In this document: positions 27,204 through 36,806 of the stretch, piece after piece
How the letters are laid out: the number at the start of each line of letters is the position of its first letter
Numbering within the stretch: the stretch's first letter is position 1
Assembly: GCA_000621185.1 (NCBI GenBank)
Contig: KK211221.1
Span: forward strand, 310,001-374,000
Reading direction: 5' to 3'
DNA from: Franconibacter pulveris DSM 19144
GTDB lineage: Bacteria; Pseudomonadota; Gammaproteobacteria; Enterobacterales; Enterobacteriaceae
Length of the DNA stretch: 64,000 nt
Program-made: the position numbers and the translations under genes
Notes under the pieces: model-generated
Database searches by the model: none
What the model saw: the letters and a program-made list of their open reading frames with translations, nothing else
What the model was told of the DNA's origin: nothing

Positions 27204-27740
27204 ATGAAAAATATTGTGTTAAGTACAGTCATTGCCGGGATAGCAAGCTGCTCAGTCTCTGCATTCGCCGTCTCTACAGGCGAAGGCCAGGTGAACTTTA
27301 CCGGTGAAATCCTTGATTCCGCTTGTGAGGTGGTGAATACCCTGAGCAGCCCACTGCAGGTGAACTTAGGGAAAATTTCCAAAACTGTGTTTACCGGCGT
27401 TGGCTCGGCCGCAACGCCTACCAGCTTCGCTCTGCAGCTGAAAAACTGCCCGGCAACGGCGACTGCGGCTTCAATTACCTTTGGCGGTACCGCAAACAGC
27501 GACAACGATAAAGTGCTGGCGCTAACCAGCGGCACCGGAGTGGCAAGCGGTGTAGGCATTCAGTTGCTTGACTCTTCCGGTTCGCCGCTTGATCTTTATA
27601 CCGCCTCTGCGGATTACACGCTGAAGTCTGGCTCCGAAACCAACGATTTGGCGTTTGGCGCGCGCTATATTCAGACCGCCGCCTCCGTTACTGCTGGAAA
27701 AGCGGATTCCACCTCGACCTTTACCGTTACTTATAACTGA
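27204..27740 (+). CDS. Fimbrial major subunit (type 1 family)
   Basis: The exported pilin has a signal peptide of about 22 residues (ending SAFA) and a mature domain with FTGEILDSACEVV … and LKNCPATAT. These hold the conserved disulfide Cys pair, and a TFTVTYN C-terminus gives the penultimate-Tyr beta zipper. It is 178 aa from the ATG at 27204, which has CAGGA at the best spacing; an ATG at 27201 is also possible. It is the first gene of subunit–chaperone–usher–adhesin–minor subunit. Placement first, followed by a strong hairpin, suggests the structural shaft protein. Confidence 0.88.
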   Translation: MKNIVLSTVIAGIASCSVSAFAVSTGEGQVNFTGEILDSACEVVNTLSSPLQVNLGKISKTVFTGVGSAATPTSFALQLKNCPATATAASITFGGTANSDNDKVLALTSGTGVASGVGIQLLDSSGSPLDLYTASADYTLKSGSETNDLAFGARYIQTAASVTAGKADSTSTFTVTYN

Positions 27741-27750
27741 TCTCACCGCC

Positions 27751-27782
27751 GGATATTAGTCACCACCCGGTGGCTAATATCC
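27751..27782 (+). terminator. Intercistronic hairpin after the major pilin gene
   Basis: A 14-bp stem, GGATATTAGTCACC/GGTGGCTAATATCC, with one G·T pair and loop ACCC is followed by TTATTTTA. It would attenuate read-through or stabilise the pilin mRNA. Confidence 0.7.
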
Positions 27783-27806
27783 TTATTTTAATAACTGGAG
27801 TTCACC

Positions 27807-28472
27807 ATGCGTAAGTTATTTATCGTTTCAGCGTTATTAATGGCCACCACCGCAGCTCAGGCAGGCGTGGTAGTCGGCGGCACCCGCCTGATTTATCCAG
27901 GCGATAAAAAAGAAAGCTCGCTCACCGTCTCTAACTCTGATGATATTAATTATTTAATCCAGACCTCGATTGATTCTACCGATGGCGCCCGGGCGCCTTT
28001 TTTAGTGACGCCACCGCTTTTTCGCCTCAATGCAAAGCAGGATAACGTTCTGCGTGTCATTTATACTGGCACAAATTTGCCGCAGGATCGGGAATCGCTT
28101 TACTGGCTGAACGTAAAATCGATTCCGTCAACAGTGAAGCAACAAGAACAGAATACATTGCAGATCGCCATAAAAACCCGGATTAAATTAATCTACCGCC
28201 CTGCAGCTATAAACGGCAAACCAGAAGAGGTGGCAAAAGATTTAAAATGGCGCAGAAGCGGTAATGCTCTGATAGTCAACAACGACACGCCTTATTATAT
28301 GAATTTTCAGTCCATCACCTTAGGCGGAAAAAAATTGCCAAAAATTGGCTATGCGGCGCCAAAAAGCGAAACGCGATTCGATATCCCCGCCAATATTAAC
28401 AGCAACACAGTTGCCTGGAAAATTATTAATGACTACGGCAACATCAGTAAAGAATGGAAAACCGCTTTCTGA
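27807..28472 (+). CDS. Periplasmic fimbrial chaperone (PapD-like)
   Basis: The 221-aa two-domain immunoglobulin-like chaperone has a signal peptide of about 19 residues (ending AAQA). Family marks are GGTRLIYPGDKKESSLTVSN, PQDRESLYWLNVKSIP and IAIKTRIKLIYRP (G1 and F1 strands, pilin binding). It donates a strand to pilins until the usher takes over. The gene is visibly AT-richer than its backbone neighbours. The ATG follows CTGGAG. Confidence 0.93.
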   Translation: MRKLFIVSALLMATTAAQAGVVVGGTRLIYPGDKKESSLTVSNSDDINYLIQTSIDSTDGARAPFLVTPPLFRLNAKQDNVLRVIYTGTNLPQDRESLYWLNVKSIPSTVKQQEQNTLQIAIKTRIKLIYRPAAINGKPEEVAKDLKWRRSGNALIVNNDTPYYMNFQSITLGGKKLPKIGYAAPKSETRFDIPANINSNTVAWKIINDYGNISKEWKTAF

Positions 28473-28529
28473 ATCCACTACCTTAGTTAATTTTCTTCAC
28501 AAGAAATAATTTTTATTTCAGGAATAATC

Positions 28530-31085
28530 ATGTCACACAACAAAGGCAGACGGATGAACAAAATACGCATTCGCCATCTGGCCTTGTTGATCTCCTTACA
28601 GTGCCTGGCACTGGGAGTATCATCAGGGCAGGCCTGGGGTGACGATTATTTCAACCCGGCGCTGCTTGATGATGGCGAGCATAGCCAGGAAAGACCTGAC
28701 CTTTCTCTTTATGAAAAAGGGCCTGGCCTCTCACCTGGGAAATATAAGGTCGATATTCTGGTGAATAACCAAAAAATAGCGAGCCGGGACGTCGATTTTT
28801 TTCTGGCTAACGATGCCAGCGGCAATGCTATTCTCGCGCCATGTCTGAGCATAAGCGCGCTGAAAAGCTTTGGCGTGGCGACGGATAAATTCAGCGAATT
28901 GACTGAGCAGAATGGCTGCGCCACGCTCAACGTTATTCCCGCTGCCAGCGCTACCTTTATCGCTAACCGCCAGCAACTTCTGCTCAGTATTCCGCAAAGC
29001 GCAATGGAGCAGACGGCGCGCGATGCCATCGCCCCGGACGAGCTTGATGAGGGAATAACGGCGCTGCTGCTCAATTACAGCTATTCCAGCAGCCTCATCC
29101 ATTCGCTGGAAAAAGGCAGACCGGACAGCGAGAGCGCTTATCTGAACCTGCGCCCTGGCTTTAACGTTGGCCCCTGGCGACTGCGTAACTACTCCACCTG
29201 GAATCGTAACAGCAGCGGTGCGGATACCCAGTCCGACTTTTCGTCCGTTTATACCTATTTGCAGCGCGACCTACGCAAGCTCGGCAGCGAACTGGTGCTG
29301 GGCCAGAGCAGTTCGCCTGCCGATGTGTTTGACAGCATTCCTTTCACCGGCGCCCAGGTTGCCTCGGATGATGACATGCTGCCGGACAGCCTGCGCGGCT
29401 ACGCCCCTGTGGTGCGCGGCATAGCCAACAGCAATGCGCAGGTAACGATTCGCCAGAACGGTTACGTGATTTATCAGAACACCGTAGCGCCCGGTGCGTT
29501 TGAAATAGATGACCTTTATCCGTCCGGCAGCAGCGGCGATCTTAGCGTTACCGTCAAAGAAACCGACGGCAGCGAGCAGCATTTCGTCGTGCCCTACGCA
29601 TCCGTACCGGTATTGCAGCGTGAAGGCCATCTGAAATACAGCCTGACGGGGGGCAAATATCGCTCTTATGACGAGGAGGTTGCCGAAACGCCGTTTGTGC
29701 AAGGGGCAACCATCTATGGATTGCCGCGTGGTTTTACCGCCTATGGTGGCATTCAGTACAGCAAATATTATCGGGCGCTGGCGCTGGGAGTGGGCAAAAG
29801 CCTGGGGGACTGGGGCGCGTTTTCCGTCGATCTCATCTCGGCGCAGTCGCAGCCCTTCCATGATGAAGCGCAGAACGGACGCTCATGGCGCATGCGCTAT
29901 AGCAAAGATATCGCCAGCACTGGCACGTCTCTGGCTGTCGCGGGTTATCGCTACAATACCTCAGGATTTTATACGCTTCAGGAGACCCTGGATTCCTACC
30001 GCAGCGACAACCAGTGGAATACGCCTGACAGACGGCGAAGCCGCCAGGAGATAACGCTTAATCAGGAGCTCGGCGAAACGCTGGGGTCGCTGAATCTGAG
30101 CCTGGTGAAAGAACAATACTGGGACCAGCAGACGCAAACGTCGCTCGGGGCTGGCTACAGCAACAGCTGGCACGGCATCAGCTTCGGCTTCAACTATAGC
30201 CTCAGCCAGAATACGCAGTTGCTCAATGATGACAGCACGGCCAAAAACAATGAGCAAATCATCTCACTGAATGTATCGGTCCCGTTAGATGGCTGGATGA
30301 GCAATACCTGGGCCAGCTATAGCCTGAACAGCAGTAAAGAAGGCAGCGCGCAAACGTTGGGGCTGAACGGCTCGGCGCTTGCCGATAATAACCTGAACTG
30401 GGGCGTTCAGCAGAGTATAAGCCATGACGGCAGCAGCAACGCCACCAGCCTGAACGCCGACTATCGCGGAACTTACGGCGAACTGAACGCCGGCTACTCC
30501 CAGGATCAAACCCAGCGGCAGATCAACTACGGCGTGAGCGGCGGCCTCGTCGCGCATCGCCATGGCGTCACGCTCGGGCAGCCGCTGGGAGAAACCTTCG
30601 CCCTGGTGGAAGCGCCAGGCGCCAGCGGCACCGCGATTGCTAACCAGAGCGGCGTCAAAACGGATTATCGCGGTTATGCCATTGTGCCCTACGCCAGCCC
30701 CTGGCGGCGCAACACCATTGCGCTGAATACCGAGACGCTGCCTGACGGGGCGGACGTCACCCATGCCGCGCAAACCGTAACCCCCACAAGGGGAGCGGTG
30801 GTGCGCGCCAGCTTCGATACGCGTGTAGGCAACCGGGTGCTGATGACGCTGCTGCGCGCCGACGGTCATCCCGTGCCGTTTGGCGCTTCCGTGGCGAACG
30901 GCGAGCAAAACGAAGCTGCTATTGTTGGCGATGAAGGCCAGGTTTACCTGACCGGGATTAAACCAGACGCGTTGTTAACCGCCTCATGGGGCACCGCGGA
31001 CAACCAGCATTGCAGCGCACATTATCATCTGCCGGAGAAAACTCAGGGCAGCCCTGTTATTACCGTCACTGCGCAATGTTCTTAA
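28530..31085 (+). CDS. Fimbrial outer-membrane usher
   Basis: The 851-aa FimD/PapC-type usher has a signal peptide (ending about residue 35, GQAW). The N-terminal targeting domain starts DDYFNPALLDDGEHS. A 24-strand barrel with plug (PDSLRGYAPVVRGIANSNAQVTI) follows, then C-terminal domains with RGAVVRASFDTRVGNRVLMTLL and GDEGQVYLTG. It recruits chaperone–subunit pairs and secretes the fibre. The ATG at 28530 has CAGGAA at seven bases; the ATG at 28554 would shorten the n-region of the signal. Confidence 0.94.
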   Translation: MSHNKGRRMNKIRIRHLALLISLQCLALGVSSGQAWGDDYFNPALLDDGEHSQERPDLSLYEKGPGLSPGKYKVDILVNNQKIASRDVDFFLANDASGNAILAPCLSISALKSFGVATDKFSELTEQNGCATLNVIPAASATFIANRQQLLLSIPQSAMEQTARDAIAPDELDEGITALLLNYSYSSSLIHSLEKGRPDSESAYLNLRPGFNVGPWRLRNYSTWNRNSSGADTQSDFSSVYTYLQRDLRKLGSELVLGQSSSPADVFDSIPFTGAQVASDDDMLPDSLRGYAPVVRGIANSNAQVTIRQNGYVIYQNTVAPGAFEIDDLYPSGSSGDLSVTVKETDGSEQHFVVPYASVPVLQREGHLKYSLTGGKYRSYDEEVAETPFVQGATIYGLPRGFTAYGGIQYSKYYRALALGVGKSLGDWGAFSVDLISAQSQPFHDEAQNGRSWRMRYSKDIASTGTSLAVAGYRYNTSGFYTLQETLDSYRSDNQWNTPDRRRSRQEITLNQELGETLGSLNLSLVKEQYWDQQTQTSLGAGYSNSWHGISFGFNYSLSQNTQLLNDDSTAKNNEQIISLNVSVPLDGWMSNTWASYSLNSSKEGSAQTLGLNGSALADNNLNWGVQQSISHDGSSNATSLNADYRGTYGELNAGYSQDQTQRQINYGVSGGLVAHRHGVTLGQPLGETFALVEAPGASGTAIANQSGVKTDYRGYAIVPYASPWRRNTIALNTETLPDGADVTHAAQTVTPTRGAVVRASFDTRVGNRVLMTLLRADGHPVPFGASVANGEQNEAAIVGDEGQVYLTGIKPDALLTASWGTADNQHCSAHYHLPEKTQGSPVITVTAQCS

Positions 31086-31107
31086 TTAACGGCGCCGGAG
31101 AGTCATG

Positions 31108-32079
31108 ATGAAATTTATCCGCTACTTTTTCTCCCTGTGTTTACTGGCGAGCTCACTATTATTTATTCCGCACGCCAACGCGGCCTGCAGCACCAGGCAA
31201 CTGCCTATGTCCCAGGGTATCTATAATTTAACAATCTCAACTTCTACCGAAATTGGGGATGTCATAGCGGGGACGGAAAGAGCAGTAAATTTTAACGTGA
31301 GTTGCACAACCGACCGCAGCGGTGAAATTCTTATCGCCTGTTTTAACGGCTCAGGCGAAGAGGTGCCCGGAATGCCGGGTGTTTATGCCACGGGCATTGC
31401 CGGTATCGGCGTTACTCTTTATAACGATCAATGGAAACGCGTTACAGGGAAAGGCGAAAACTGCGACTCGAGAAACACCCCTATTTATAAACTCGACAGT
31501 AATAAATCTTTTATGGCAACAACCAATCTGGCGCTGGTAAAAACCGCAGAACAAATAGGCGAAGGCAATTTAAACAGCGCCAACAGCAGCTTTGTCTTTA
31601 AAATTTACAACGCGGAAAAAATTGCCAATAACAGTACAGCTTATTACAACGTTTATTTGTCTCCGAATACGGTTTCCTGTTCCGTTGATCCCAAAAGCTT
31701 AGTGGTAAATTTAGGCGATATCCCTGCTTCACAATTTACCGGACCAGGCACTGCGACGCCATGGCATAACTTTGACGTGAATATTAGCTGTGATAGGGAC
31801 ACCATGATTCAGTATCGTATTACAGGCGCAGAAGGGATTATGAGCGGCCAGCAGGATGTAATGAAACTCGACGATACGCCTGACAGCGCCACAGGTATAG
31901 GTATCCAAATGCAGGTTAATAACGCGACGATAAATTATTTTAGTGGCTACTATCCGCCGCTGTCGCTTACCGATAAAAGGCTGACCCTGCCGGCCGGCAT
32001 TCGTTATTACCAGACGTCTCACGATGTCACGCCAGGCAGCGCCAATGCGGCAGTGATTATTACCATCGCGTATCAATAG
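31108..32079 (+). CDS. Fimbrial tip adhesin, two-domain
   Basis: The 323-aa exported protein has a signal ending HANAA. Its N-terminal domain (about 25–185) shows no recognisable relation to a known lectin. A C-terminal pilin domain (about 190–323) has SCSVDPKSLVVNLGDIPASQFTG, NISCDRD and terminal VIITIAYQ. That layout is the rule for tip adhesins. Receptor unknown. The base composition is AT-rich. The ATG at 31108 has CGGAG seven bases upstream; 31105 is the alternative. Confidence 0.8.
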   Translation: MKFIRYFFSLCLLASSLLFIPHANAACSTRQLPMSQGIYNLTISTSTEIGDVIAGTERAVNFNVSCTTDRSGEILIACFNGSGEEVPGMPGVYATGIAGIGVTLYNDQWKRVTGKGENCDSRNTPIYKLDSNKSFMATTNLALVKTAEQIGEGNLNSANSSFVFKIYNAEKIANNSTAYYNVYLSPNTVSCSVDPKSLVVNLGDIPASQFTGPGTATPWHNFDVNISCDRDTMIQYRITGAEGIMSGQQDVMKLDDTPDSATGIGIQMQVNNATINYFSGYYPPLSLTDKRLTLPAGIRYYQTSHDVTPGSANAAVIITIAYQ

Positions 32080-32091
32080 GTTTGAGCATAC

Positions 32092-32598
32092 ATGAAAAAA
32101 TTATTACTTCTTTTTTTATTGCCTTGCGCCGCCCATTACGCCTGCGCCGATTCGGTAGCAATCAGAGTGACCGGCAATATTCTAGGTTCAACCTGCGTGG
32201 TGGACAGCGGCAGCCAAAACGCCAGTGTGAATATGGGCAAGGCAACGTCAGGACAATTTCGCCAGGTGGGCGCAACGGGAGAATGGGTGGATTTTCAGAT
32301 GTCGCTTTCAAATTGTCCGGCATCCATAACCCAGGTTACCAGTACCTTTAACGGCGTAGCGGATGCGGATGCGCCGAACTATTTCGCCAGTACCGGCACG
32401 GGTACGGGCGTGGGCCTTGAGCTCAGTACGGGTGACCACAGTAAGACACTCAGCGCAGGAAGTGAAATCGCCACCCCGGTGAACAGCAGCGACGGCACTG
32501 TGACGCTTCCCCTCGCCGCACGTTATGTCGCTACCACCGGGAATGCCACGGCTGGCACCTTCACAAGCGTGGTGCAGGTGACCTTTACTTACGAGTAG
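32092..32598 (+). CDS. Minor fimbrial subunit
   Basis: The 168-aa pilin has a signal ending YACA, a Cys pair (GSTCVVDSG … LSNCPAS) and a VQVTFTYE C-terminus. It is the last gene of the fimbrial unit and overlaps the convergent dinG by 14 bases (32585–32598), so read-through would give antisense to dinG. It could be an adaptor or a terminator of fibre growth. Confidence 0.87.
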   Translation: MKKLLLLFLLPCAAHYACADSVAIRVTGNILGSTCVVDSGSQNASVNMGKATSGQFRQVGATGEWVDFQMSLSNCPASITQVTSTFNGVADADAPNYFASTGTGTGVGLELSTGDHSKTLSAGSEIATPVNSSDGTVTLPLAARYVATTGNATAGTFTSVVQVTFTYE

Positions 32599-34771
32599 CG
32601 CCGCGTCGCCTGGCAATGCTGTTTTTACGCTTTCCGCCACTCGCGCTCTGCACGGGGCGCGGCTTTTTAACCGCTTCCGGCGCTTCAGGCTGTTCAATGG
32701 GGAAGACCGGCAGCGCGTCCAGCAGGCGCTTGCCGTAGCTTTTCGTCAGCAGACGGCGGTCATAAATCACCACTTCGCCCCAGCAGGCGTGGCTACGAAT
32801 AAGCCTGCCGACCTGCTGAATCAGGTTAAACGAGGCGGCAGGCAGGCTTTGCACTTCAAAGGGGTAGCGGTTGAGGCTTTTTAACCACTCGCCTTCCGTC
32901 ACGACCACCGGGCTGTCTACCGGCGGGAAGGCGATTTTATGGATGTGCACCTGGCTTAGCAGCTCGCCTTTTAAATCGAGCCCTTCAGCGAAAGATTGCA
33001 GCCCTACCAGCACGCTGGTCTCGCCCTGCTCCACCCGTTTGCGGTGCAGCTCCACCAGCCGGTAGCGCGGCTGATCGCCCTGCACCAGCAGCGTCAGGCG
33101 CAGGTCGGTCACGTAAGAAAGAAACGTCTGCATGGCGCGGTTGCTGGCGAACAGCACCAGCATCCCTTTATGCTCGCCCTTCGCCAGTTCGGCACGGAAA
33201 AAGGCGGCCATCTCGGCGAGATGCAGCGCCTCGTGCTCCATCAGCGGTTCATGCTTCAGCCGCGGAATAACGATTTTTCCCTGCTCAATATGATTAAACG
33301 GCGAGTCGAGGCTCACAAACCTGTCGCCCGCTTTCTCTTTAAGCCCGCTCATTTCCTGCAACCGATTAAAGCTGTTAAGCGAACGCAGCGTGGCGGAAGT
33401 CACTATCACATGCGGCACCTGCCGCCAGATAAGCTTTTCCAGTTGATCGCTAACGCGAATACCAACACAGTGGAAGAAAATGTGCGGCTGCCCTTCCCGG
33501 GTTTCACGCGTCACCCATTTCGTGACCGGCGCGCCGGAAGCCTGCGCCATCGCGGAGAGCCGCCACAGCTTGCTTTGCGCTTCAAAGTGCCCGAGCGCCC
33601 GGTTCATCTGCAACAGCACCCGATGCAGGCGCACAATGTCATGACTGCCGGTTTTTTCACTCAGATCGTTTAAAAACAGCTCGGCAAGACCGCGTAGCGT
33701 GTCGGTGAGCTTCGCCAGCTGCTGGCAAATCACCATCACCTCTTCGGGCAGCTCGCCCATCGGGAAGCGGAACTCGCTCTCTTCGCCCGGCGGTAAATAA
33801 AGCGCGAGGATGCGGTTGAGTGAAGCGATAAGCTCATACACCTGTTCGCAATGGTCGGCGAGACGCTCCGGCACGGCCAGCGGCGGCACGGTTTTTGGGC
33901 GGAATTGATCCATGCAGGTGGCGATAAGCTTGCAGAAAAGATCGAGCTGCAGACGGTTCCAGGGGGCGGTGATTTCCGCGCTCATCTCCAGCGCGTCGCG
34001 GGCGACATCCGGCAGATGATGGCCTTCGTCCAGCACCAGCAGCAGGTTTTTCGGCTCCGGCAATACCGATTCGCTCTCCATCGCCGCCATCACCAGCGCG
34101 TGGTTGGCCACCACCACCTCCGCCTCCTGAATTTCACGGCGCGCCACGAAGAACGGGCACTCCCGGTAGTAGTGGCAGTTGCGGTTAAGGCAGCTCGCTT
34201 TATCGGTGCTGAGGCGCGCCCACAGGCCGTCATCGATAGCCTGGTCGGTGTGGTCGCGCAGGCCGTCCCACTTGTAGCTGTCGAGGTCCGCCTTAAGCTT
34301 CGCGCAGCGCTGCTGCTCCTCTTTGCTGTTCGGCGTCAGCTCGTCGTCGAGAAACGCCAGCAGGTCTCCCTGGGCGGCGGTATCGGTGGAGAGCGCGGCG
34401 AGGTTGCGCGGACAGACGTAACGCCCGCGACCGAAGGCGGCGGTAAACTTCAGCTCCGGGATGATTTTGCGCAGCAGCGGCAAGTCTTTGCTGTAGATTT
34501 GATCCTGCAGCGCCACGTTCGCCGTGCTCACCACCAGCGTTTTTTGCTCGTCGCGAGCGATGGCAATGCCAGGGATAAGATAAGAGAGGGTTTTCCCGAC
34601 GCCGGTGGGCGCTTCAATCGCCAGATGCCGCCCCTCGTCGCCGCCGAGGGTTTTCGCCACTTCGGCAATCATCTGCCGCTGCGGTGGGCGCGGAATAAAG
34701 TCCGGGATCTGCTGCTGTAGCGCCTTATACCAGGCGGCGATTTGCGTTTTTTGCGTGCCAGAGAGGGCCAT
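32585..34771 (-). CDS. dinG: ATP-dependent DNA helicase DinG
   Basis: SOS-induced superfamily 2 (XPD-like) 5'-3' helicase, which unwinds R-loops and replication blocks, 728 aa. Walker A APTGVGKT at 54–61. The 4Fe-4S ligands Cys120, Cys194, Cys199 and Cys205 lie at the same positions as in E. coli, and DEGHH is the DEAH box. The C-terminal tail (about 705–728, KPRPVQSASGGKRKNSIARR) is basic and longer than E. coli's 716 aa. A LexA box lies upstream at 34785–34804. Confidence 0.96.
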   Translation of the reverse strand: MALSGTQKTQIAAWYKALQQQIPDFIPRPPQRQMIAEVAKTLGGDEGRHLAIEAPTGVGKTLSYLIPGIAIARDEQKTLVVSTANVALQDQIYSKDLPLLRKIIPELKFTAAFGRGRYVCPRNLAALSTDTAAQGDLLAFLDDELTPNSKEEQQRCAKLKADLDSYKWDGLRDHTDQAIDDGLWARLSTDKASCLNRNCHYYRECPFFVARREIQEAEVVVANHALVMAAMESESVLPEPKNLLLVLDEGHHLPDVARDALEMSAEITAPWNRLQLDLFCKLIATCMDQFRPKTVPPLAVPERLADHCEQVYELIASLNRILALYLPPGEESEFRFPMGELPEEVMVICQQLAKLTDTLRGLAELFLNDLSEKTGSHDIVRLHRVLLQMNRALGHFEAQSKLWRLSAMAQASGAPVTKWVTRETREGQPHIFFHCVGIRVSDQLEKLIWRQVPHVIVTSATLRSLNSFNRLQEMSGLKEKAGDRFVSLDSPFNHIEQGKIVIPRLKHEPLMEHEALHLAEMAAFFRAELAKGEHKGMLVLFASNRAMQTFLSYVTDLRLTLLVQGDQPRYRLVELHRKRVEQGETSVLVGLQSFAEGLDLKGELLSQVHIHKIAFPPVDSPVVVTEGEWLKSLNRYPFEVQSLPAASFNLIQQVGRLIRSHACWGEVVIYDRRLLTKSYGKRLLDALPVFPIEQPEAPEAVKKPRPVQSASGGKRKNSIARRRGATRK

Positions 34772-34784
34772 CGGGGAAACCAGA

Positions 34785-34804
34785 TACTGTATAAACAGCC
34801 ACTA
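34785..34804 (-). promoter_or_regulatory. LexA box of dinG
   Basis: On the minus strand TAGTGGCTGTTTATACAGTA differs at one base from the E. coli dinG box, whose left half is also degenerate. It is 14 bases upstream of the dinG ATG. Confidence 0.85.
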
Positions 34805-34869
34805 TTGTGGCACTTTTTCGCCCACGGCTGAACCCTTTTTTATTGGCGCCGAAAGCGTGGGTTTTCATT

Positions 34870-34905
34870 CTACTTCTCTGCGCAGAGGGCTGGGGTGAGG
34901 GGAAT
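34870..34905. repeat. Degenerate enterobacterial palindromic repeat
   Basis: The motif CTCTGCGCAGAG followed by GGCTGGGGTGAGGGGAA resembles widespread enterobacterial repeats built on CTCTCCC…GGGAGAGGG plus TTGGGGTGAGGGG. One copy only, and diverged. It lies in the 390-base gap upstream of dinG. Confidence 0.4.
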
Positions 34906-35035
34906 ATATGAGGGCGGTGAAAGGTTACGTTCGCCGCCGCCCCCTTAACCATCCCGGCTCGCGGCAGAAAAGCAGCCGCAAGGAAAAACCTTCACCTCAC
35001 CGTTAGTGTTGGGTTGTGGGTTTGTTGTTCCGTAA

Positions 35036-35061
35036 GGTGGGTCAGCGAAGCGCCACCCGCC
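35036..35061. repeat. Palindromic intergenic repeat, copy 1
   Basis: On the minus strand this copy starts GGCGGGTGGCGCTTCGCT and ends GACCCACC. A second copy is at 46096–46121. Both sit between genes and can form hairpins. Confidence 0.65.
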
Positions 35062-35094
35062 TCTGCGCAGATCATTCCCCTTATTCCCAGATAC

Positions 35095-35128
35095 AAAAAA
35101 GGTGGATGCGCGATGCGCACCCACCTTT
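35095..35128 (-). terminator. Rho-independent terminator of rhlE
   Basis: On the minus strand an extended stem AAAAGGTGG…CCACCTTTTTT, with GTGCGC/GCGCAT inner pairing, ends in T residues. It lies 35 bases after the rhlE stop. Confidence 0.8.
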
Positions 35129-35162
35129 TGACTGTCGGCCGGGTTAACCAGCCCTTAACGCT

Positions 35163-36602
35163 TTACTCGCCGGACGGTTTGCGCGGCGCGCGGCGGCGGC
35201 GAGCGCCTTCACCGCCAGTACGCGCGCCGTTGTCGCCCAGGCGACGCGGACGATCGCCTGCGGGCTTGCCTTCAGCGCCCTGACGGCGCGGGCGCTCGCC
35301 AGCGGGCTTTGCACTTTCGCCCTGCGGACGACGTGCACGTTCGCCTGCCGGTTTGGCGTTTTCTCCGCCTTCACGGCGCTGCGGCTGACCGCGACCGCCG
35401 CCCTGCCCCCGACCGCCGCGCTGCTGCTGGCGACCGTTGACGATAGGCTCCGCTTTGATGCTCGGGTCCGGCTCGAAGCCCGGGATCGCCAGGCGCGGAA
35501 TTTCACGCTTGAGCAGGCGTTCGATGTCGCGCAGCAGCTTATGCTCGTCCACGCACACCAGCGAAAGCGCTTCGCCGGTCGCCGCGGCGCGGCCGGTACG
35601 GCCGATGCGGTGCACGTAATCTTCCGGTACGTTCGGCAGCTCGTAGTTCACCACGTGCGGCAGCTCTTCAATATCCAGGCCGCGGGCGGCGATGTCGGTC
35701 GCCACCAGCACGCGCAGGTCGCCGGACTTAAAGTCCGCCAGCGCCCGGGTGCGCGCGCCCTGGCTCTTGTTGCCGTGAATGGCGGCGGAGCGAATGCCGT
35801 CTTTGTTGAGCTGTTCGGCAAGGTGGTTGGCGCCATGTTTGGTACGGGTAAAGACCAGCACCTGCTGCCAGTTTTCTTTGCCGATAAGGTAAGAGAGCAA
35901 CTCCCGCTTACGCTTCTTATCAACAAAATGCACCTGCTGCGAAACCTGCTCAGAGGCGGTATTGCGGCGCGCCACTTCCACCTCTTCCGGGTTGTGCAGC
36001 AGCTTTTCCGCCAGCGCTTTAATGTCGTCGGAGAACGTAGCGGAGAACAGCAGGTTCTGACGCTTAGCGGGCAGCTTCGCCAGCACGCGGCGAATATCGT
36101 GGATAAAGCCCATGTCGAGCATGCGGTCCGCTTCATCGAGCACGAGAATTTCTACGTGGTCGAGCTTCACCGCGTTCTGGTGTTCAAGGTCAAGCAGACG
36201 GCCCGGGGTCGCCACCAGCACATCCACACCGCCGCGCAGCTTCATCATCTGCGGGTTGATGCTCACGCCGCCAAACACCACCAGCGAGCGGATGTTGAGG
36301 TATTTACTGTAATCGCGGACGTTTTCGCCCACCTGCGCCGCCAGCTCGCGGGTCGGGGTGAGGATCAGCGCGCGCACCGGGCGGCGGCTTTTAGCGTGCG
36401 GTTCATTCTGGGTAAGACGCTGCAGCAGCGGCAGCGTAAAGCCCGCCGTTTTACCGGTGCCAGTCTGGGCGCTCGCCATCAGATCGCGACCGGACAGCAC
36501 CACCGGGATCGCCTGGCGCTGAATGGGGGTCGGTTCGTGGTAGCCCTGTTCGGCAACCGCGCGAAGAATTTCCTGGCTTAAACCAAGTGAATCGAAAGAC
36601 AT
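35163..36602 (-). CDS. rhlE: DEAD-box RNA helicase RhlE
   Basis: The 479-aa helicase (454 in E. coli) carries Q-motif [10 protein letters not shown], Walker [22 protein letters not shown] and HRIGRTGR. The tail (about residues 385–479) is Arg/Gly/Pro-rich, with [12 protein letters not shown] then repeats of PAGERxRRxxGE. This disordered basic tail binds RNA. It is about 25 residues longer than in E. coli. Divergent from cecR. Confidence 0.95.
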   Translation of the reverse strand: MSFDSLGLSQEILRAVAEQGYHEPTPIQRQAIPVVLSGRDLMASAQTGTGKTAGFTLPLLQRLTQNEPHAKSRRPVRALILTPTRELAAQVGENVRDYSKYLNIRSLVVFGGVSINPQMMKLRGGVDVLVATPGRLLDLEHQNAVKLDHVEILVLDEADRMLDMGFIHDIRRVLAKLPAKRQNLLFSATFSDDIKALAEKLLHNPEEVEVARRNTASEQVSQQVHFVDKKRKRELLSYLIGKENWQQVLVFTRTKHGANHLAEQLNKDGIRSAAIHGNKSQGARTRALADFKSGDLRVLVATDIAARGLDIEELPHVVNYELPNVPEDYVHRIGRTGRAAATGEALSLVCVDEHKLLRDIERLLKREIPRLAIPGFEPDPSIKAEPIVNGRQQQRGGRGQGGGRGQPQRREGGENAKPAGERARRPQGESAKPAGERPRRQGAEGKPAGDRPRRLGDNGARTGGEGARRRRAPRKPSGE

Positions 36603-36806
36603 ATTTATTCCTGACTCGTCCCGACCGCAGAGGGTGTAGTTTCAGGGAGTCGAATGGCCGTCTGGCCGGAGCGGGACACAAACCACAATGTCGTGAAGGG
36701 CCGGAGTGTAGCAGTTTTTGTGAAGTACCGCATAAATTCTCATGCTCGCACCGCCTCGCAAAATAATTCGCTGGCGCTGGACGACGGGTAAATCTTATAC
36801 ATAATC

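Noticed and set aside
35541-36581. A 346-codon open frame antisense to rhlE
   Set aside because: The His/Gln/Arg-rich composition is typical of a shadow frame opposite a real gene; rhlE is certain.
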